From positions 1-35,730 of the IMG/VR virus record IMGVR_UViG_3300029981_000034: DNA of 35,730 bases. One strand, 5' to 3'. Made by a program: the position numbers and the translations under genes. Positions 13,479 to 21,108 of this stretch are shown here, piece by piece. Source of the stretch: a virus. The notes under the pieces were generated by a model, which searched no databases, had not been told where the DNA came from, and saw only the letters and a program-made list of their open reading frames with translations. The first letter of the stretch is position 1, and every line of letters begins with the position of its first letter.

Positions 13479-14310
13479 ACCAAATATTGATAGAGATTCT
13501 ATTAAAAACGAACAAATCTATTTAATTAATGATAGTTTTCAAAACAGAAAGCAATATAATATTCCAAAAGCCCAATTAGTGCTAACGGATATTCCATATA
13601 ATGTTGGAAAAAATGCTTATGGAAGTAACCCTAAATGGTATGTTGATGGTGATAATAAAAATGGAGAGAGTGAACTTGCAGGAAAACAATTTTTTGATAC
13701 TGATAATAATTTTAATTTAGTTGAATTTTTCCATTTTTGCTCAAAATTATTAAAACCTGAACCAAAAGAAAAAAATAAAGCAGGTTGTATAATAGTATTT
13801 TGTGCTTTTGAACAACAATTCAGTTTAATTGAAGAAGCAAAAAAACATGGATTTTTAAATTATATTTCACTGTCATTTTATAAAAATTATAGCCCGCAAG
13901 TTTTAAAAGCAAATATGCGAATTGTTGGGAATACTGAATATGCCCTCTTATTTTATCGTGATAAACTTCCTAAATTTAATAATAACGGGAAAATGATTTT
14001 CAATTCAATGTTTATGCCACGTGATACAAAAAGTATTAAAATTCATCCTACGCAAAAACCTAAACAATTAATGGCCGAATTAATTAAAATTTTTACAGAT
14101 GTTGACGAGGTGGTAATCGACCCATGTGCGGGTAGTGGAATAACTTTAATCGCTGCGAAAGAACTAAATAGAAAAGCATACGGTTTTGAAATAAAAAAGG
14201 AATATGTTAATGATTTTAGACAAAAATTGAATATAAATATTCAATGTGATTTATTTACTGATTTTCAAAAACAAGAAATTATAAAATCACAGCAAAAACT
14301 ATTTACATAA
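13462..14310 (+). CDS. N6-adenine/N4-cytosine DNA methyltransferase
   Basis: 282 residues from ATG 13462, which follows AGGAG. A frame open from 13384 lies inside the previous gene. Catalytic motif IV is D43-I-P-Y, the DPPY variant, and SAM-binding motif I lies near the C-terminus (D220-P-C-A-G-S-G). This order, motif IV before motif I, marks the beta class of exocyclic amino methylases. IHPTQKPKQLMAELI is another family block. No endonuclease neighbour is seen, so it is an orphan enzyme, likely for protection or regulation. Confidence 0.88.
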   Translation: MQQIVKPNIDRDSIKNEQIYLINDSFQNRKQYNIPKAQLVLTDIPYNVGKNAYGSNPKWYVDGDNKNGESELAGKQFFDTDNNFNLVEFFHFCSKLLKPEPKEKNKAGCIIVFCAFEQQFSLIEEAKKHGFLNYISLSFYKNYSPQVLKANMRIVGNTEYALLFYRDKLPKFNNNGKMIFNSMFMPRDTKSIKIHPTQKPKQLMAELIKIFTDVDEVVIDPCAGSGITLIAAKELNRKAYGFEIKKEYVNDFRQKLNINIQCDLFTDFQKQEIIKSQQKLFT

Positions 14311-14342
14311 GCCAGTTAATTACAATAAAGAATGGAGGAAAG

Positions 14343-14498
14343 ATGCCAAGACCTAAAAGTGGAAAATTATTAAATTTAATTTGTCCTTATTGTGGAAAGG
14401 AATTTAAACGGTATTTATCAGCAGCAGAAAATAGGAATTCTGTTTGTTGTTGCGGATTACATAGTGGCAAGTATAGAAAATTAAAGAAAGCAAGTTAA
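14343..14498 (+). CDS. Zinc-ribbon small protein (paralogue of 13269 gene)
   Basis: 51 residues with PRPKSGK, ICPYCGKEF and SVCCCGLHSG, giving a likely CxxC...CxC zinc site, and a basic tail. GGAGG precedes the ATG. It shares its start and zinc-ribbon layout with the gene at 13269, on the other side of the methyltransferase. Confidence 0.6.
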   Translation: MPRPKSGKLLNLICPYCGKEFKRYLSAAENRNSVCCCGLHSGKYRKLKKAS

Positions 14499-14606
14499 AC
14501 AATAGCCTCACCAAACATGATTTGCTCATGATTGTAGCTAGGTTAATTGTATTTTAGGTACAAAGTATTACAAAAAGAAAAAAGGGAGAGTTAAGAGGGT
14601 GAGAAA

Positions 14607-14693
14607 ATGATTTTAACAATTATGATACTAACATTCTTTACAATGGCCATTATTGGCTGGGTCGATGATTTTAAAGTAGACGAGGAGGATTAG
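14607..14693 (+). CDS. 28-residue single-pass membrane peptide
   Basis: Residues 1-18 are hydrophobic (ILTIMILTFFTMAIIGW) and form one membrane span, followed by an acidic tail (DDFKVDEED). The tail codons contain GAGGAGG, the ribosome-binding site of the next gene, which starts right after the stop. It is too small for a usual holin. A membrane-acting early peptide is possible. Confidence 0.5.
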   Translation: MILTIMILTFFTMAIIGWVDDFKVDEED

Positions 14694-15077
14694 ATGAAAG
14701 AGTTTTTTGAAGCGTTTGGGATAGAACCAACACGTAAAAGTTATTTTTGCAGTTTTGATTATGGGGATTGTCCTTTTGATGACCGCGAATGTGAAACTTG
14801 TAGTCATTATATTTATCAAACAACTGCAAAACCCATCACACCTGAAATAGTGTTGGAGTTGGAAGAGATAATTTTAGACAAATACCACGAACTTTCTATA
14901 CAAAAAAGTAGTTTTATAAGTGGTAAATATAAAGCCTGCACTAAGTGGAATAAGTCGACTATTGAGTTTGATAAATATGCTTTTGGAAAAACAAAAGAAA
15001 AGGCGGTTTTATCTCTTTGCATCCAACTACAACCCGAAATACAAACCCAAGTAAAGGAGCTATTCAATGACAAATAA
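14694..15077 (+). CDS. 127-residue Cys-containing hypothetical protein
   Basis: The N-terminal third carries a Cys cluster (SYFCSFDYGDCPFDD, then CETC), probably zinc-binding. The rest is helical with two further Cys. It is coupled to the peptide upstream and to the next gene by an overlap. No family is recognised. Confidence 0.65.
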   Translation: MKEFFEAFGIEPTRKSYFCSFDYGDCPFDDRECETCSHYIYQTTAKPITPEIVLELEEIILDKYHELSIQKSSFISGKYKACTKWNKSTIEFDKYAFGKTKEKAVLSLCIQLQPEIQTQVKELFNDK

Positions 15078-15258
15078 AAGCGAAGAAACATTCACGGTTA
15101 ATGAAATAATTAAAAAATTGCACGATATAAATTATTGCGAGGATTGCGAATTTGACCATTGTACAACATATGGCGAAGGGTGCCCATTGGATAATATTAT
15201 AAATAAAATCGAAAAAGAATTTGAGAATGGAACTACTAAGAAAGGAATTGAAAAATGA
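15067..15258 (+). CDS. 63-residue Cys-rich hypothetical protein
   Basis: It overlaps both neighbours. CEDCEFDHCTTYGEGC is a four-Cys cluster typical of small zinc proteins, framed by acidic helices. Function unknown. Confidence 0.6.
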   Translation: MTNKSEETFTVNEIIKKLHDINYCEDCEFDHCTTYGEGCPLDNIINKIEKEFENGTTKKGIEK

Positions 15259-15560
15259 ACACAGAAAACGAAGAAAGAGAAATTGATAAAGAAAAAACAC
15301 AAACATATTGCTTAACCTTTGACGAGATTACAAATCTCTATAATGAAACTCAAAAAGTAATCAAAAAAAATGATTACGGCTTTGCTCCAGTAATGATGAT
15401 AAAAATTGAATTTGATGTTGAATGGGAAGAAAAAGAATATATCAGCACTATGTGTATGCACGAATTAACTAAGGCTATAAATGCACAAAAAAATGAGGAT
15501 AAAAAGATAAATCTCCCTTGGGTTGATATTACAGACGAACAAAAATTTGATTTTATATAG
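15255..15560 (+). CDS. 101-residue acidic hypothetical protein
   Basis: ATGA overlap with the previous gene and AAAGGA upstream. The N-terminus is highly charged, followed by a predicted mixed alpha/beta part (PVMMIKIEFDVEWEEKEY). Acidic overall. No family is recognised. Confidence 0.6.
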   Translation: MNTENEEREIDKEKTQTYCLTFDEITNLYNETQKVIKKNDYGFAPVMMIKIEFDVEWEEKEYISTMCMHELTKAINAQKNEDKKINLPWVDITDEQKFDFI

Positions 15561-15573
15561 AAAGGAATTGAAG

Positions 15574-15999
15574 ATGGAAATAGAGGAAAATAAAACGGAT
15601 TATACTTTAATTACTGAATATGACTGTTTAGACCCTGTTCACGTTTGGACACAGGATATAGCTAAAAATCAAGGTCGAATAGTTATAGTTTGTTATGGTT
15701 GTGCATTAAATGCTTATTGGGGTTCAATGGGTGGAACAATTAAAGAATTTTTTGCAAAAGCTTCCGTGAGTTATATTTTTAATATTTTTGAGCATAATAT
15801 CCGAGATAGTTATGACGTTGAAAATTATGAATGTTATGAAGATAAAGAAGAGGGAAATATTAAAACAAGGTCTATTGAAGTTGGCAATAAAATGTCAGAA
15901 CATCAAAAAGACTATATTTGCAGAATTATAAAATGTGTTAAAGAAGCATTCGCTAAACAATTAGACCAATCCCCCGAACTACTGGAGGTGGAAGCGTGA
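15574..15999 (+). CDS. 141-residue acidic hypothetical protein
   Basis: ATG 15574 follows AAAGGA. A frame open 17 codons further upstream overlaps the previous gene and is rejected. It looks like one alpha/beta domain (GRIVIVCYGCALNAYWGSMG). Function unknown. It lies in the variable accessory block, where anti-host proteins are common. Confidence 0.65.
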   Translation: MEIEENKTDYTLITEYDCLDPVHVWTQDIAKNQGRIVIVCYGCALNAYWGSMGGTIKEFFAKASVSYIFNIFEHNIRDSYDVENYECYEDKEEGNIKTRSIEVGNKMSEHQKDYICRIIKCVKEAFAKQLDQSPELLEVEA

Positions 16000-16313
16000 C
16001 TTTTTATTCAAACGAATTTGATTATATAAGAAGTTGGTACCACGTCCCTGCAAAGCGTAGGATGAGAATAAGTGTCAATGGAAAAATGGGGACAATAACT
16101 TGCGGTAGAGGACAATACTTAAGGGTTAGATTTGACGGAGATAAAACATCATACGTGTGTCACCCTACTTGGGAAACTATTTATTACGATAAAGATGGCA
16201 AAGTCTTGATGAACAATTGTGACCCTACCAACAACGTTGTGAAGAAGTATGAAAACTTGATTAACCAACCCAACAAAGAAAGTGAGGAGTATGACTATGA
16301 GTTATTATTTTAA
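15996..16313 (+). CDS. 105-residue beta-rich hypothetical protein
   Basis: GTG start overlapping the previous stop (GCGTGA), with GGAGG upstream. Predicted beta strands (RRMRISVNGKMGTITCGRGQ, then YLRVRFDGDKTSYVCH) suggest a small barrel. No family is recognised. Confidence 0.65.
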   Translation: MTFYSNEFDYIRSWYHVPAKRRMRISVNGKMGTITCGRGQYLRVRFDGDKTSYVCHPTWETIYYDKDGKVLMNNCDPTNNVVKKYENLINQPNKESEEYDYELLF

Positions 16314-16545
16314 TGAAGTAAAAAGTGAAGAAGAAATTACAAGTTCAGGTGACACTTATTTTATAGATTGTCCAAAATGTGGCGAACAGGTAGAAACTAA
16401 AGAAATTAATCAAATGCCTTGGGGCGAAGGTGATGAAGATGAATTTACCTGTGATAAATGCGGAAAGAAATTTAGCATAAGACCTGAATATAAATTTTTA
16501 GGATTTCACACGTATTCTGAATATGAAGATTTGGAGGCCAAATGA
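16297..16545 (+). CDS. Zinc-ribbon hypothetical protein
   Basis: 82 residues from ATG 16297, chosen for its spacing from GAGGAG. ATG 16291 is possible. CPKCGEQ and, 28 residues on, CDKCGKKF form a classic zinc ribbon. It overlaps the ASCH gene by ATGA. It may bind nucleic acid. Confidence 0.65.
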   Translation: MSYYFNEVKSEEEITSSGDTYFIDCPKCGEQVETKEINQMPWGEGDEDEFTCDKCGKKFSIRPEYKFLGFHTYSEYEDLEAK

Positions 16546-16838
16546 GCAGTAAAGACGGAGTATTACATTGCGTACTCAAAAAGCAATGGTTTGAGAAAAT
16601 AAAAAGCGGTGAGAAAACCCACGAGTATAGAGAAGTTAAGCCATATTGGTGCAAAAGAGTAGGCAGATTTTTCAAAAACGAAACTGACAAAATCCGATTT
16701 ACTCTCGGAATGACAAGTGAACCTGAAAAAACAATGGTTTTTGAAATAAAAGCAATAGATATTAAATGGGGTAAAAACACTGATTTAGCAATAGACAAGC
16801 CAGTTTACGACATAGAACTAGGAGAAAGATTAGAATAG
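16542..16838 (+). CDS. ASCH-domain (PUA-like) protein
   Basis: 98 residues. LKKQWFEKIKSGEKTHEYRE followed by VKPYWCKRV is the ASCH hallmark, in which a substrate-pocket Lys and the E-Y-R-E-V-K-P block line a PUA-like barrel thought to bind modified nucleotides or RNA. Some family members are nucleoside or RNA hydrolases. It is placed among small accessory genes near two methyltransferases. The exact substrate is unknown. Confidence 0.75.
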   Translation: MSSKDGVLHCVLKKQWFEKIKSGEKTHEYREVKPYWCKRVGRFFKNETDKIRFTLGMTSEPEKTMVFEIKAIDIKWGKNTDLAIDKPVYDIELGERLE

Positions 16839-16848
16839 GAGGAATAAT

Positions 16849-17082
16849 GTGAAATATAAAGCTATCGGATATGACGAAAATAATAACGTAGTTAAAGAAA
16901 TGATACACGAAATAATTTATAACGATTTTGCAGATACCTTCAAAGAAAAATGGCTAGCTGATTTCTATCTTAGATATATTTGTTGGTTAGATGATGTAAC
17001 CGACAAAAGAAGTGACAGAGAAATTCTACTAAAAAGACCTATTCAAGGTATTAAAAGGGTGTTGGCAATAAATTTTGCTTAA
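16849..17082 (+). CDS. 77-residue hypothetical protein
   Basis: GTG start six bases after GGAGG. The overlapping ATG at 16847 meets a stop at once. Mixed alpha/beta composition. No family is recognised. Confidence 0.55.
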   Translation: MKYKAIGYDENNNVVKEMIHEIIYNDFADTFKEKWLADFYLRYICWLDDVTDKRSDREILLKRPIQGIKRVLAINFA

Positions 17083-17108
17083 CCCCCACAAAGTAAAGGA
17101 GAAAGATT

Positions 17109-17570
17109 ATGAGCGAGAATGAAGTAAAAGAGTGTGAGATAAGTACATTTACATTACACAATGATAAAAATGATATTTGGTATGCAATTGATTTAAAAAA
17201 TGGAAAAATTAATCTAAATAAAACGGAAACAGCATTTTATGACAAAAATAGAAATTTAAATAATTACGAATTGAATTATAAAACTGCTGAAATGATGTAT
17301 GAAGTATTCACTTATGCTTTTAATATTCAAAGCCAACTCCAACAGCTAAAAGAAGAAAAACAATCCTTAACCGATGAAAACATATTTTACACTAAAAAAA
17401 TATGCACGCTAACCAATCAAAATGAAATATTGCTTGAATTTGTAAATTATTTTATTCGTCAATACGAATTAAGCACTAAAACAAATGGCAAGACTCAAAC
17501 AAAATTACAATTGGTTGGTAATGCTTATGAAAAAGCCAAGCAAGCACTTGAAAGGATAAAGAATAACTAA
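17109..17570 (+). CDS. 153-residue coiled-coil hypothetical protein
   Basis: GGAG precedes the ATG. A beta-like N-terminus (NDIWYAIDLKNGKINLN) is followed by a long coiled coil (SQLQQLKEEKQSLTDENIFY) and a basic helical end. No family is recognised. Confidence 0.6.
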   Translation: MSENEVKECEISTFTLHNDKNDIWYAIDLKNGKINLNKTETAFYDKNRNLNNYELNYKTAEMMYEVFTYAFNIQSQLQQLKEEKQSLTDENIFYTKKICTLTNQNEILLEFVNYFIRQYELSTKTNGKTQTKLQLVGNAYEKAKQALERIKNN

Positions 17571-17610
17571 ACATATCGAGGGACATTAAAGTAAAAGGAG
17601 ATTTGGGAAT

Positions 17611-17811
17611 ATGGGATTAACTGATGAACAAAAAGAGATTATTAATTTGGTGGTTGATGGGCAGACAAATATCCAAATTGCAGAGGAATTGGGATATTGT
17701 GAAAGAAGCATTAAAAATCGGCTAAAAAAAATTTATAAGCTATTTAATGTAGAAAATAGAGCTGGCTTAATACGAGAAGCTATGGCAATGCATTTTGCGG
17801 ACTTGATTTAA
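17611..17811 (+). CDS. LuxR-type helix-turn-helix regulator 1
   Basis: 66 residues comprising only a GerE/LuxR DNA-binding domain: LTDEQKEIINLVVDGQTNIQ, then IAEELGYCERSIKNRLKKIY. No sensor domain. AAGGAG is upstream. Together with the similar gene at 18510 it lies just before the late operon, so it may activate late transcription. Confidence 0.8.
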   Translation: MGLTDEQKEIINLVVDGQTNIQIAEELGYCERSIKNRLKKIYKLFNVENRAGLIREAMAMHFADLI

Positions 17812-17813
17812 AA

Positions 17814-17834
17814 AGTTTGCCCACAAGGGCAACT
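17814..17834 (+). other. Short RNA hairpin
   Basis: AGTT-T-GCCC pairs with GGGC-AACT around ACAA, with one bulged T. There is no T run, so it is not a clear terminator. It lies between regulator 1 and the following small frames. Confidence 0.35.
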
Positions 17835-17855
17835 ATAAATGTGTTATAAATATAA

Positions 17856-17954
17856 ATGGCAAGTGGCTTTGAGGCTAAAAAGGCGAATTTGTCCAAGAGG
17901 GGCAGTACTATGTGGTTTTGGGGGGATTACAGATTTGAAAATGCGTTGCTGTGA
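17856..17954 (+). CDS. Possible 32-residue peptide overlapping the next gene
   Basis: ATG 17856 reads MASGFEAKKANLSKRGSTMW, then FWGDYRFENALL, and overlaps the start of the next gene (ATG 17941). Its composition looks more natural than the alternative frame over the same bases. A G6 run at 17920-17925 lies inside it. No strong ribosome-binding site, so this is tentative. Confidence 0.35.
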   Translation: MASGFEAKKANLSKRGSTMWFWGDYRFENALL

Positions 17955-18453
17955 AATTACGTATAGTACTACGGATCCAGCAACTTTCAATTGTTTCGAT
18001 AAATATGAAGTTAAACCACTATCAAAAGATTACATTGGAAAAGAAAAAGTTTACACTGAAATAGTATATGTTCTTAATTGTTTTAACAATTGTACAAAGA
18101 TAGAAGTTTTAAGATACGGACGAGTTTTAGGAGTAAAAAAACTCATTAAAGAACCCAATCGAGAACAATATCATGGTAAAGAAGCAATTGATTATCTTGA
18201 AAGAACAATAGCACAAAGAACTTTTAAAGATATTCCTTGTCCCGGTAAAAAACAAATCTATGTTTCAAGTTATATTCCTCTTGCTTTTGGAAAAGCACTT
18301 GACGCTACAACGCAACGACCACGTTACTTGAACGAACAGGATTGGCAAAATAAATGGCAAGAAGGAATATATGAAGACCGCTGGGTGCCTGATATAATCA
18401 AATCACCTGTAAAAGTCATAAGGGTACAAGATTTACAAGAATTAGTAAAATAA
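17941..18453 (+). CDS. 170-residue hypothetical protein
   Basis: ATG 17941 is preferred over an in-frame ATG at 17839, because the extra upstream residues are Cys/Arg-rich and unlike the rest. The protein looks alpha/beta (EKVYTEIVYVLNCFNNCTKI) with a Trp-rich C-terminal part (EQDWQNKWQEGIYEDRWVPD). No family is recognised. It is followed by a strong terminator-like hairpin. Confidence 0.6.
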   Translation: MRCCEITYSTTDPATFNCFDKYEVKPLSKDYIGKEKVYTEIVYVLNCFNNCTKIEVLRYGRVLGVKKLIKEPNREQYHGKEAIDYLERTIAQRTFKDIPCPGKKQIYVSSYIPLAFGKALDATTQRPRYLNEQDWQNKWQEGIYEDRWVPDIIKSPVKVIRVQDLQELVK

Positions 18454-18470
18454 ATTAATATCCAGCTATT

Positions 18471-18501
18471 GTGGGGAGACTTACCATCCCCACTTTTTAT
18501 T
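18471..18501 (+). terminator. Intrinsic terminator
   Basis: GTGGGGA (18471-18477) pairs with TCCCCAC (18487-18493) around a 9-base loop and is followed by TTTTTATT. It ends the gene before it. The LuxR-type gene 2 starts 9 bases later, so its ribosome-binding site lies in the exit of this hairpin and its expression may depend on readthrough. Confidence 0.8.
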
Positions 18502-18509
18502 GAGGATTT

Positions 18510-18773
18510 ATGATTGAAGAAAATAAATATATTTTGACTGAAAGAGAAGCTGAAACGGCTAAACATATAGCAAAAGGTTGTACAGCTAATGAAATAGGAA
18601 CAATTCTTAAAATATCACCAAGAACAGTTCAAATATATACTAAAAGGCTTCTTACCAAAACAAAATCCCGTTCACAAGCTGCGATGATATATCAATTATG
18701 CCAAAAAGGAATGAGAATTTTTAACCATAATAATTCATATAAAATAGGGATAAAAAAGGATTTATGTACATAG
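18510..18773 (+). CDS. LuxR-type helix-turn-helix regulator 2
   Basis: 87 residues. LTEREAETAKHIAKGCTANE followed by IGTILKISPRTVQIYTKRLL is a GerE/LuxR DNA-binding domain with a short basic tail and no sensor domain. It is related in fold to the gene at 17611. Position before the late operon suggests control of late genes. The GAGGA before its ATG follows a terminator. Confidence 0.8.
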   Translation: MIEENKYILTEREAETAKHIAKGCTANEIGTILKISPRTVQIYTKRLLTKTKSRSQAAMIYQLCQKGMRIFNHNNSYKIGIKKDLCT

Positions 18774-18916
18774 AAACAAGATTTTATGATAAAGGTCTTT
18801 TGACCTGTGAACAGATAATGAGTTATAGAGACTCAGAAGAATTAAAAATTTACAAAGAATTTGCGGAAACAATCAAAGCTAAAACAGCTCTATTAAGCTT
18901 AAGCAATGATAATTAA
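18764..18916 (+). CDS. 50-residue hypothetical protein
   Basis: It overlaps the end of LuxR-type gene 2, and AAAAGGA precedes the ATG. Helical and charged (RDSEELKIYKEFAETIKAK). No family is recognised. Confidence 0.5.
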   Translation: MYIETRFYDKGLLTCEQIMSYRDSEELKIYKEFAETIKAKTALLSLSNDN

Positions 18917-18924
18917 AGGATATT

Positions 18925-19098
18925 ATGTTAGACCAAAATATTATTAACGAAATAGACAAACTTTTTAATAAGGTCGGTTACAAAATGAATTATGCGGTTT
19001 TTGACTATGCAACCGAAACAATTAGCATTAAAGCTAAAAATACAGTTAAGCCAGTAAACTTCCCAAGTATGGACGCTTACGCATTACGCAAAGCATAA
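18925..19098 (+). CDS. 57-residue hypothetical protein
   Basis: AAAGGA precedes the ATG. It has a short helix then beta-like segments (MNYAVFDYATETISIKAKNT). It is the last gene before the late-operon control region. No family is recognised. Confidence 0.5.
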   Translation: MLDQNIINEIDKLFNKVGYKMNYAVFDYATETISIKAKNTVKPVNFPSMDAYALRKA

Positions 19099-19123
19099 AG
19101 AGTTACCTCCCCGAGACTATACA

Positions 19124-19150
19124 GGGGTATTTATTTACCCCTTTGCTTTT
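19124..19150 (+). terminator. Intrinsic terminator before the late operon
   Basis: GGGGTA (19124-19129) pairs with TACCCC (19136-19141), loop TTTATT, followed by TTTGCTTTT. CCCC at 19109-19112 can pair with the same GGGG and would compete weakly with the terminator stem. This separates early or middle from late transcription. Confidence 0.7.
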
Positions 19151-19177
19151 AAAAATAGCGTTAAGATATGATTGAGT

Positions 19178-19208
19178 TTGGCACACATTCAGGGGGGTAA
19201 AGTATAAA
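19178..19208 (+). promoter_or_regulatory. Possible late promoter with poly-G spacer
   Basis: TTGGCA (19178-19183) and TATAAA (19203-19208) resemble -35 and -10 boxes, but the spacer is 19 bases, longer than the usual 17. The spacer contains a G6 run (19192-19197). It lies between a terminator and the first late gene. The sigma factor is unknown, and activation by the LuxR-type proteins is possible. Confidence 0.35.
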
Positions 19209-19225
19209 GAATTGAGAGAGTAAAG

Positions 19226-19528
19226 ATGTTAATAAATATACTCGGACAAGACTACGAATTTAAAAAGACAAACGGAATTAATGATAAAGGCTTAAGAGAC
19301 AATAGTGCTTTATGCGGGGAGTGCCGATACTACAAAAAAGAAATAGTTGTTTCAGATGAATACAGCCCGAAAGATTATCAGAATTTTGTTGCAAGACACG
19401 AAATAACCCACGCTTTTTTACACGAGAGTGGCTTGGAAGAATATAAAAACAATGAAGATTTAGTAAATTTCATTGCACTTCAATTTCCTAAGATGTTAAA
19501 AGTATTCAAACAAGTTAAGGCAGTTTAA
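19226..19528 (+). CDS. Zinc metallopeptidase-like protein (HExxH)
   Basis: 100 residues. R-H58-E59-I-T-H62-AFLHESGL is a zincin active-site helix like that of ImmA/IrrE-type or phage metallopeptidases. C30 and C33 (CGEC) may bind another metal. The third zinc ligand is not obvious. It is the first gene after the late control region, directly before the terminase genes. It could process a regulator or a structural protein. Only the zincin motif is firm. Confidence 0.7.
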   Translation: MLINILGQDYEFKKTNGINDKGLRDNSALCGECRYYKKEIVVSDEYSPKDYQNFVARHEITHAFLHESGLEEYKNNEDLVNFIALQFPKMLKVFKQVKAV

Positions 19529-19550
19529 AGGTTAAAAAGAAAAATATACT

Positions 19551-19928
19551 ATGGCAAACAAAAAACCAAAAATAGAAAACTTAAAACCGATTAAAAAAGG
19601 TGATTTAAGTAAAGATGAACTAAAGAAACGACAGTCAAACGGTGGTAAAAAATCGGCCGTAGCTAAAAAACAAAATAAAGCGTTCCGGGAAATAATAATT
19701 GAACGCCTGAAAGTACTTGAGCAAGGCGGAAAAACAACAAAAGAAGTATTGATTTGGAAGTTAATAGATAAAATACAAGATGAAAAAACTGATATCAAAG
19801 ATTTATTAAAGGCGTTGGAATTTTTAAGGGATAGTTCAGGAGAGAAACCAACTGATAAACTAGAAACCTTGACACGCAATATTGTGGTAGGTTCACAAGA
19901 AGACAAAGACTTGCTAGAAAGTATTTAA
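19551..19928 (+). CDS. terS: Terminase small subunit
   Basis: 125 residues. A basic N-terminus (QSNGGKKSAVAKKQNKAFRE) is followed by helices. This pattern and the position 1 bp before terL identify the DNA-recognition subunit of the packaging motor. The ribosome-binding site is weak. Confidence 0.8.
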   Translation: MANKKPKIENLKPIKKGDLSKDELKKRQSNGGKKSAVAKKQNKAFREIIIERLKVLEQGGKTTKEVLIWKLIDKIQDEKTDIKDLLKALEFLRDSSGEKPTDKLETLTRNIVVGSQEDKDLLESI

Positions 19929-19929
19929 T

Positions 19930-21087
19930 ATGCTAATACTCTCCGACGTATTTAAAAAGAATGCAAATGCTTATAAAAAGCTAGTAAGATATGTTATAAA
20001 TCAAGGTGGTACGTCTTCTACAAAGACTTTTTCAATTTTACAATTATTAGTACATATTGCCATTAAATACCCTCTACAAATTGATGTAGTAGGTTTATCT
20101 GTGCCACATTTAAAGGCTGGTGTGTTAAATGATATGCCAAAGGTATGTAAGCAATTCGGCATTAATTTTGACCTACTTTATAATAAAACGGATAAGGTTT
20201 TAAAACTCGATAGTGGAATAATAAATTTTATAGCATTTGACAACTTAGGAAAAGCACACGGTGGCAGACGGGATATTCTTTATTTAAATGAAGCTAATCA
20301 CCTCAATTATAATATCGTTGAACAATTGATGGTTAGAACCCGTAAATCTATTTTTATTGACTACAACCCTACTAATGCGTTTTGGGTGCATAAAAAGATA
20401 TTTAAAGATGAGCCAAAAAAGGCTTTATTAATCAAGTCTACTTATAAAGACAACCCTTGCCTTGAGCAATCAATCATAAATAGTATTGAGAGTAAAAAGG
20501 GTGATGGTAATAACAATTTTTGGCGTGTATATGGGATGGGTGAACTTGGGGTTGCAGAAGGATTAATCTTTAACAACTTTGAACAATCAGATTTTGATAA
20601 GAAACGATTTGCACAATATAGAAACGGTGTAGACTGGGGATTTTCAAATGATCCGTTTGCTTTTATTAGATGTGCTATTGAGAATGATTGTTTATATATC
20701 TGCAATGAAATATATAAAACAGGATTGCTGAACAAAGACTCTGCTCCACAGGTCAAGAATATTGTTGATAAAGAGGTAGTAACTTGTGATAGTTCAGAGC
20801 CTAAAAGTGTATCTGAATTTCAATCTGAATATCATATAAATGCCAAAAGTGCTAAAAAAGGTGCCGGAAGTGTTGAAAGTGGCATTAAATATCTACAATC
20901 GTTTAAAAAGATATATATACACACTGATTGTCCTAATACCTATGATGAATTCTGTAATTACCACTATGAAAAAGATAAAAATGGTGATGATAAAGCAAAG
21001 GCCATTGACGCTTTTAACCACGCAATAGATGCTACCAGATATGCACTTGAAGATGATATGAGCCACTGTAAAATTAGTTTTGCATAA
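19930..21087 (+). CDS. terL: Terminase large subunit
   Basis: 385 residues, packaging ATPase and nuclease. A variant Walker A reads G26-G-T-S-S-T-K32-T33, Walker B is I-L-Y-L-N120-E121, followed by a typical DYNPTN block. The nuclease half has GVDWGFSNDP, TCDSSEPKS and a terminal DAFNHAIDATRYALED. Length and motifs are like PBSX/SPP1-type terminases, and the Asn in place of Asp in Walker B is a mild oddity. It acts with the small subunit and portal. Confidence 0.95.
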   Translation: MLILSDVFKKNANAYKKLVRYVINQGGTSSTKTFSILQLLVHIAIKYPLQIDVVGLSVPHLKAGVLNDMPKVCKQFGINFDLLYNKTDKVLKLDSGIINFIAFDNLGKAHGGRRDILYLNEANHLNYNIVEQLMVRTRKSIFIDYNPTNAFWVHKKIFKDEPKKALLIKSTYKDNPCLEQSIINSIESKKGDGNNNFWRVYGMGELGVAEGLIFNNFEQSDFDKKRFAQYRNGVDWGFSNDPFAFIRCAIENDCLYICNEIYKTGLLNKDSAPQVKNIVDKEVVTCDSSEPKSVSEFQSEYHINAKSAKKGAGSVESGIKYLQSFKKIYIHTDCPNTYDEFCNYHYEKDKNGDDKAKAIDAFNHAIDATRYALEDDMSHCKISFA

Positions 21088-21108
21088 AAAAAAGGAATTT
21101 AAAACAAT

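Noticed and set aside
14515-14540. CATGA/TCATG hairpin in the gap before the membrane peptide
   Set aside because: Only five pairs with no T run or known context, so chance is a fair explanation.
19180-19196. Sigma-54-like promoter (TGGCAC) before the late operon
   Set aside because: The -12 element with GC at the right distance is missing.
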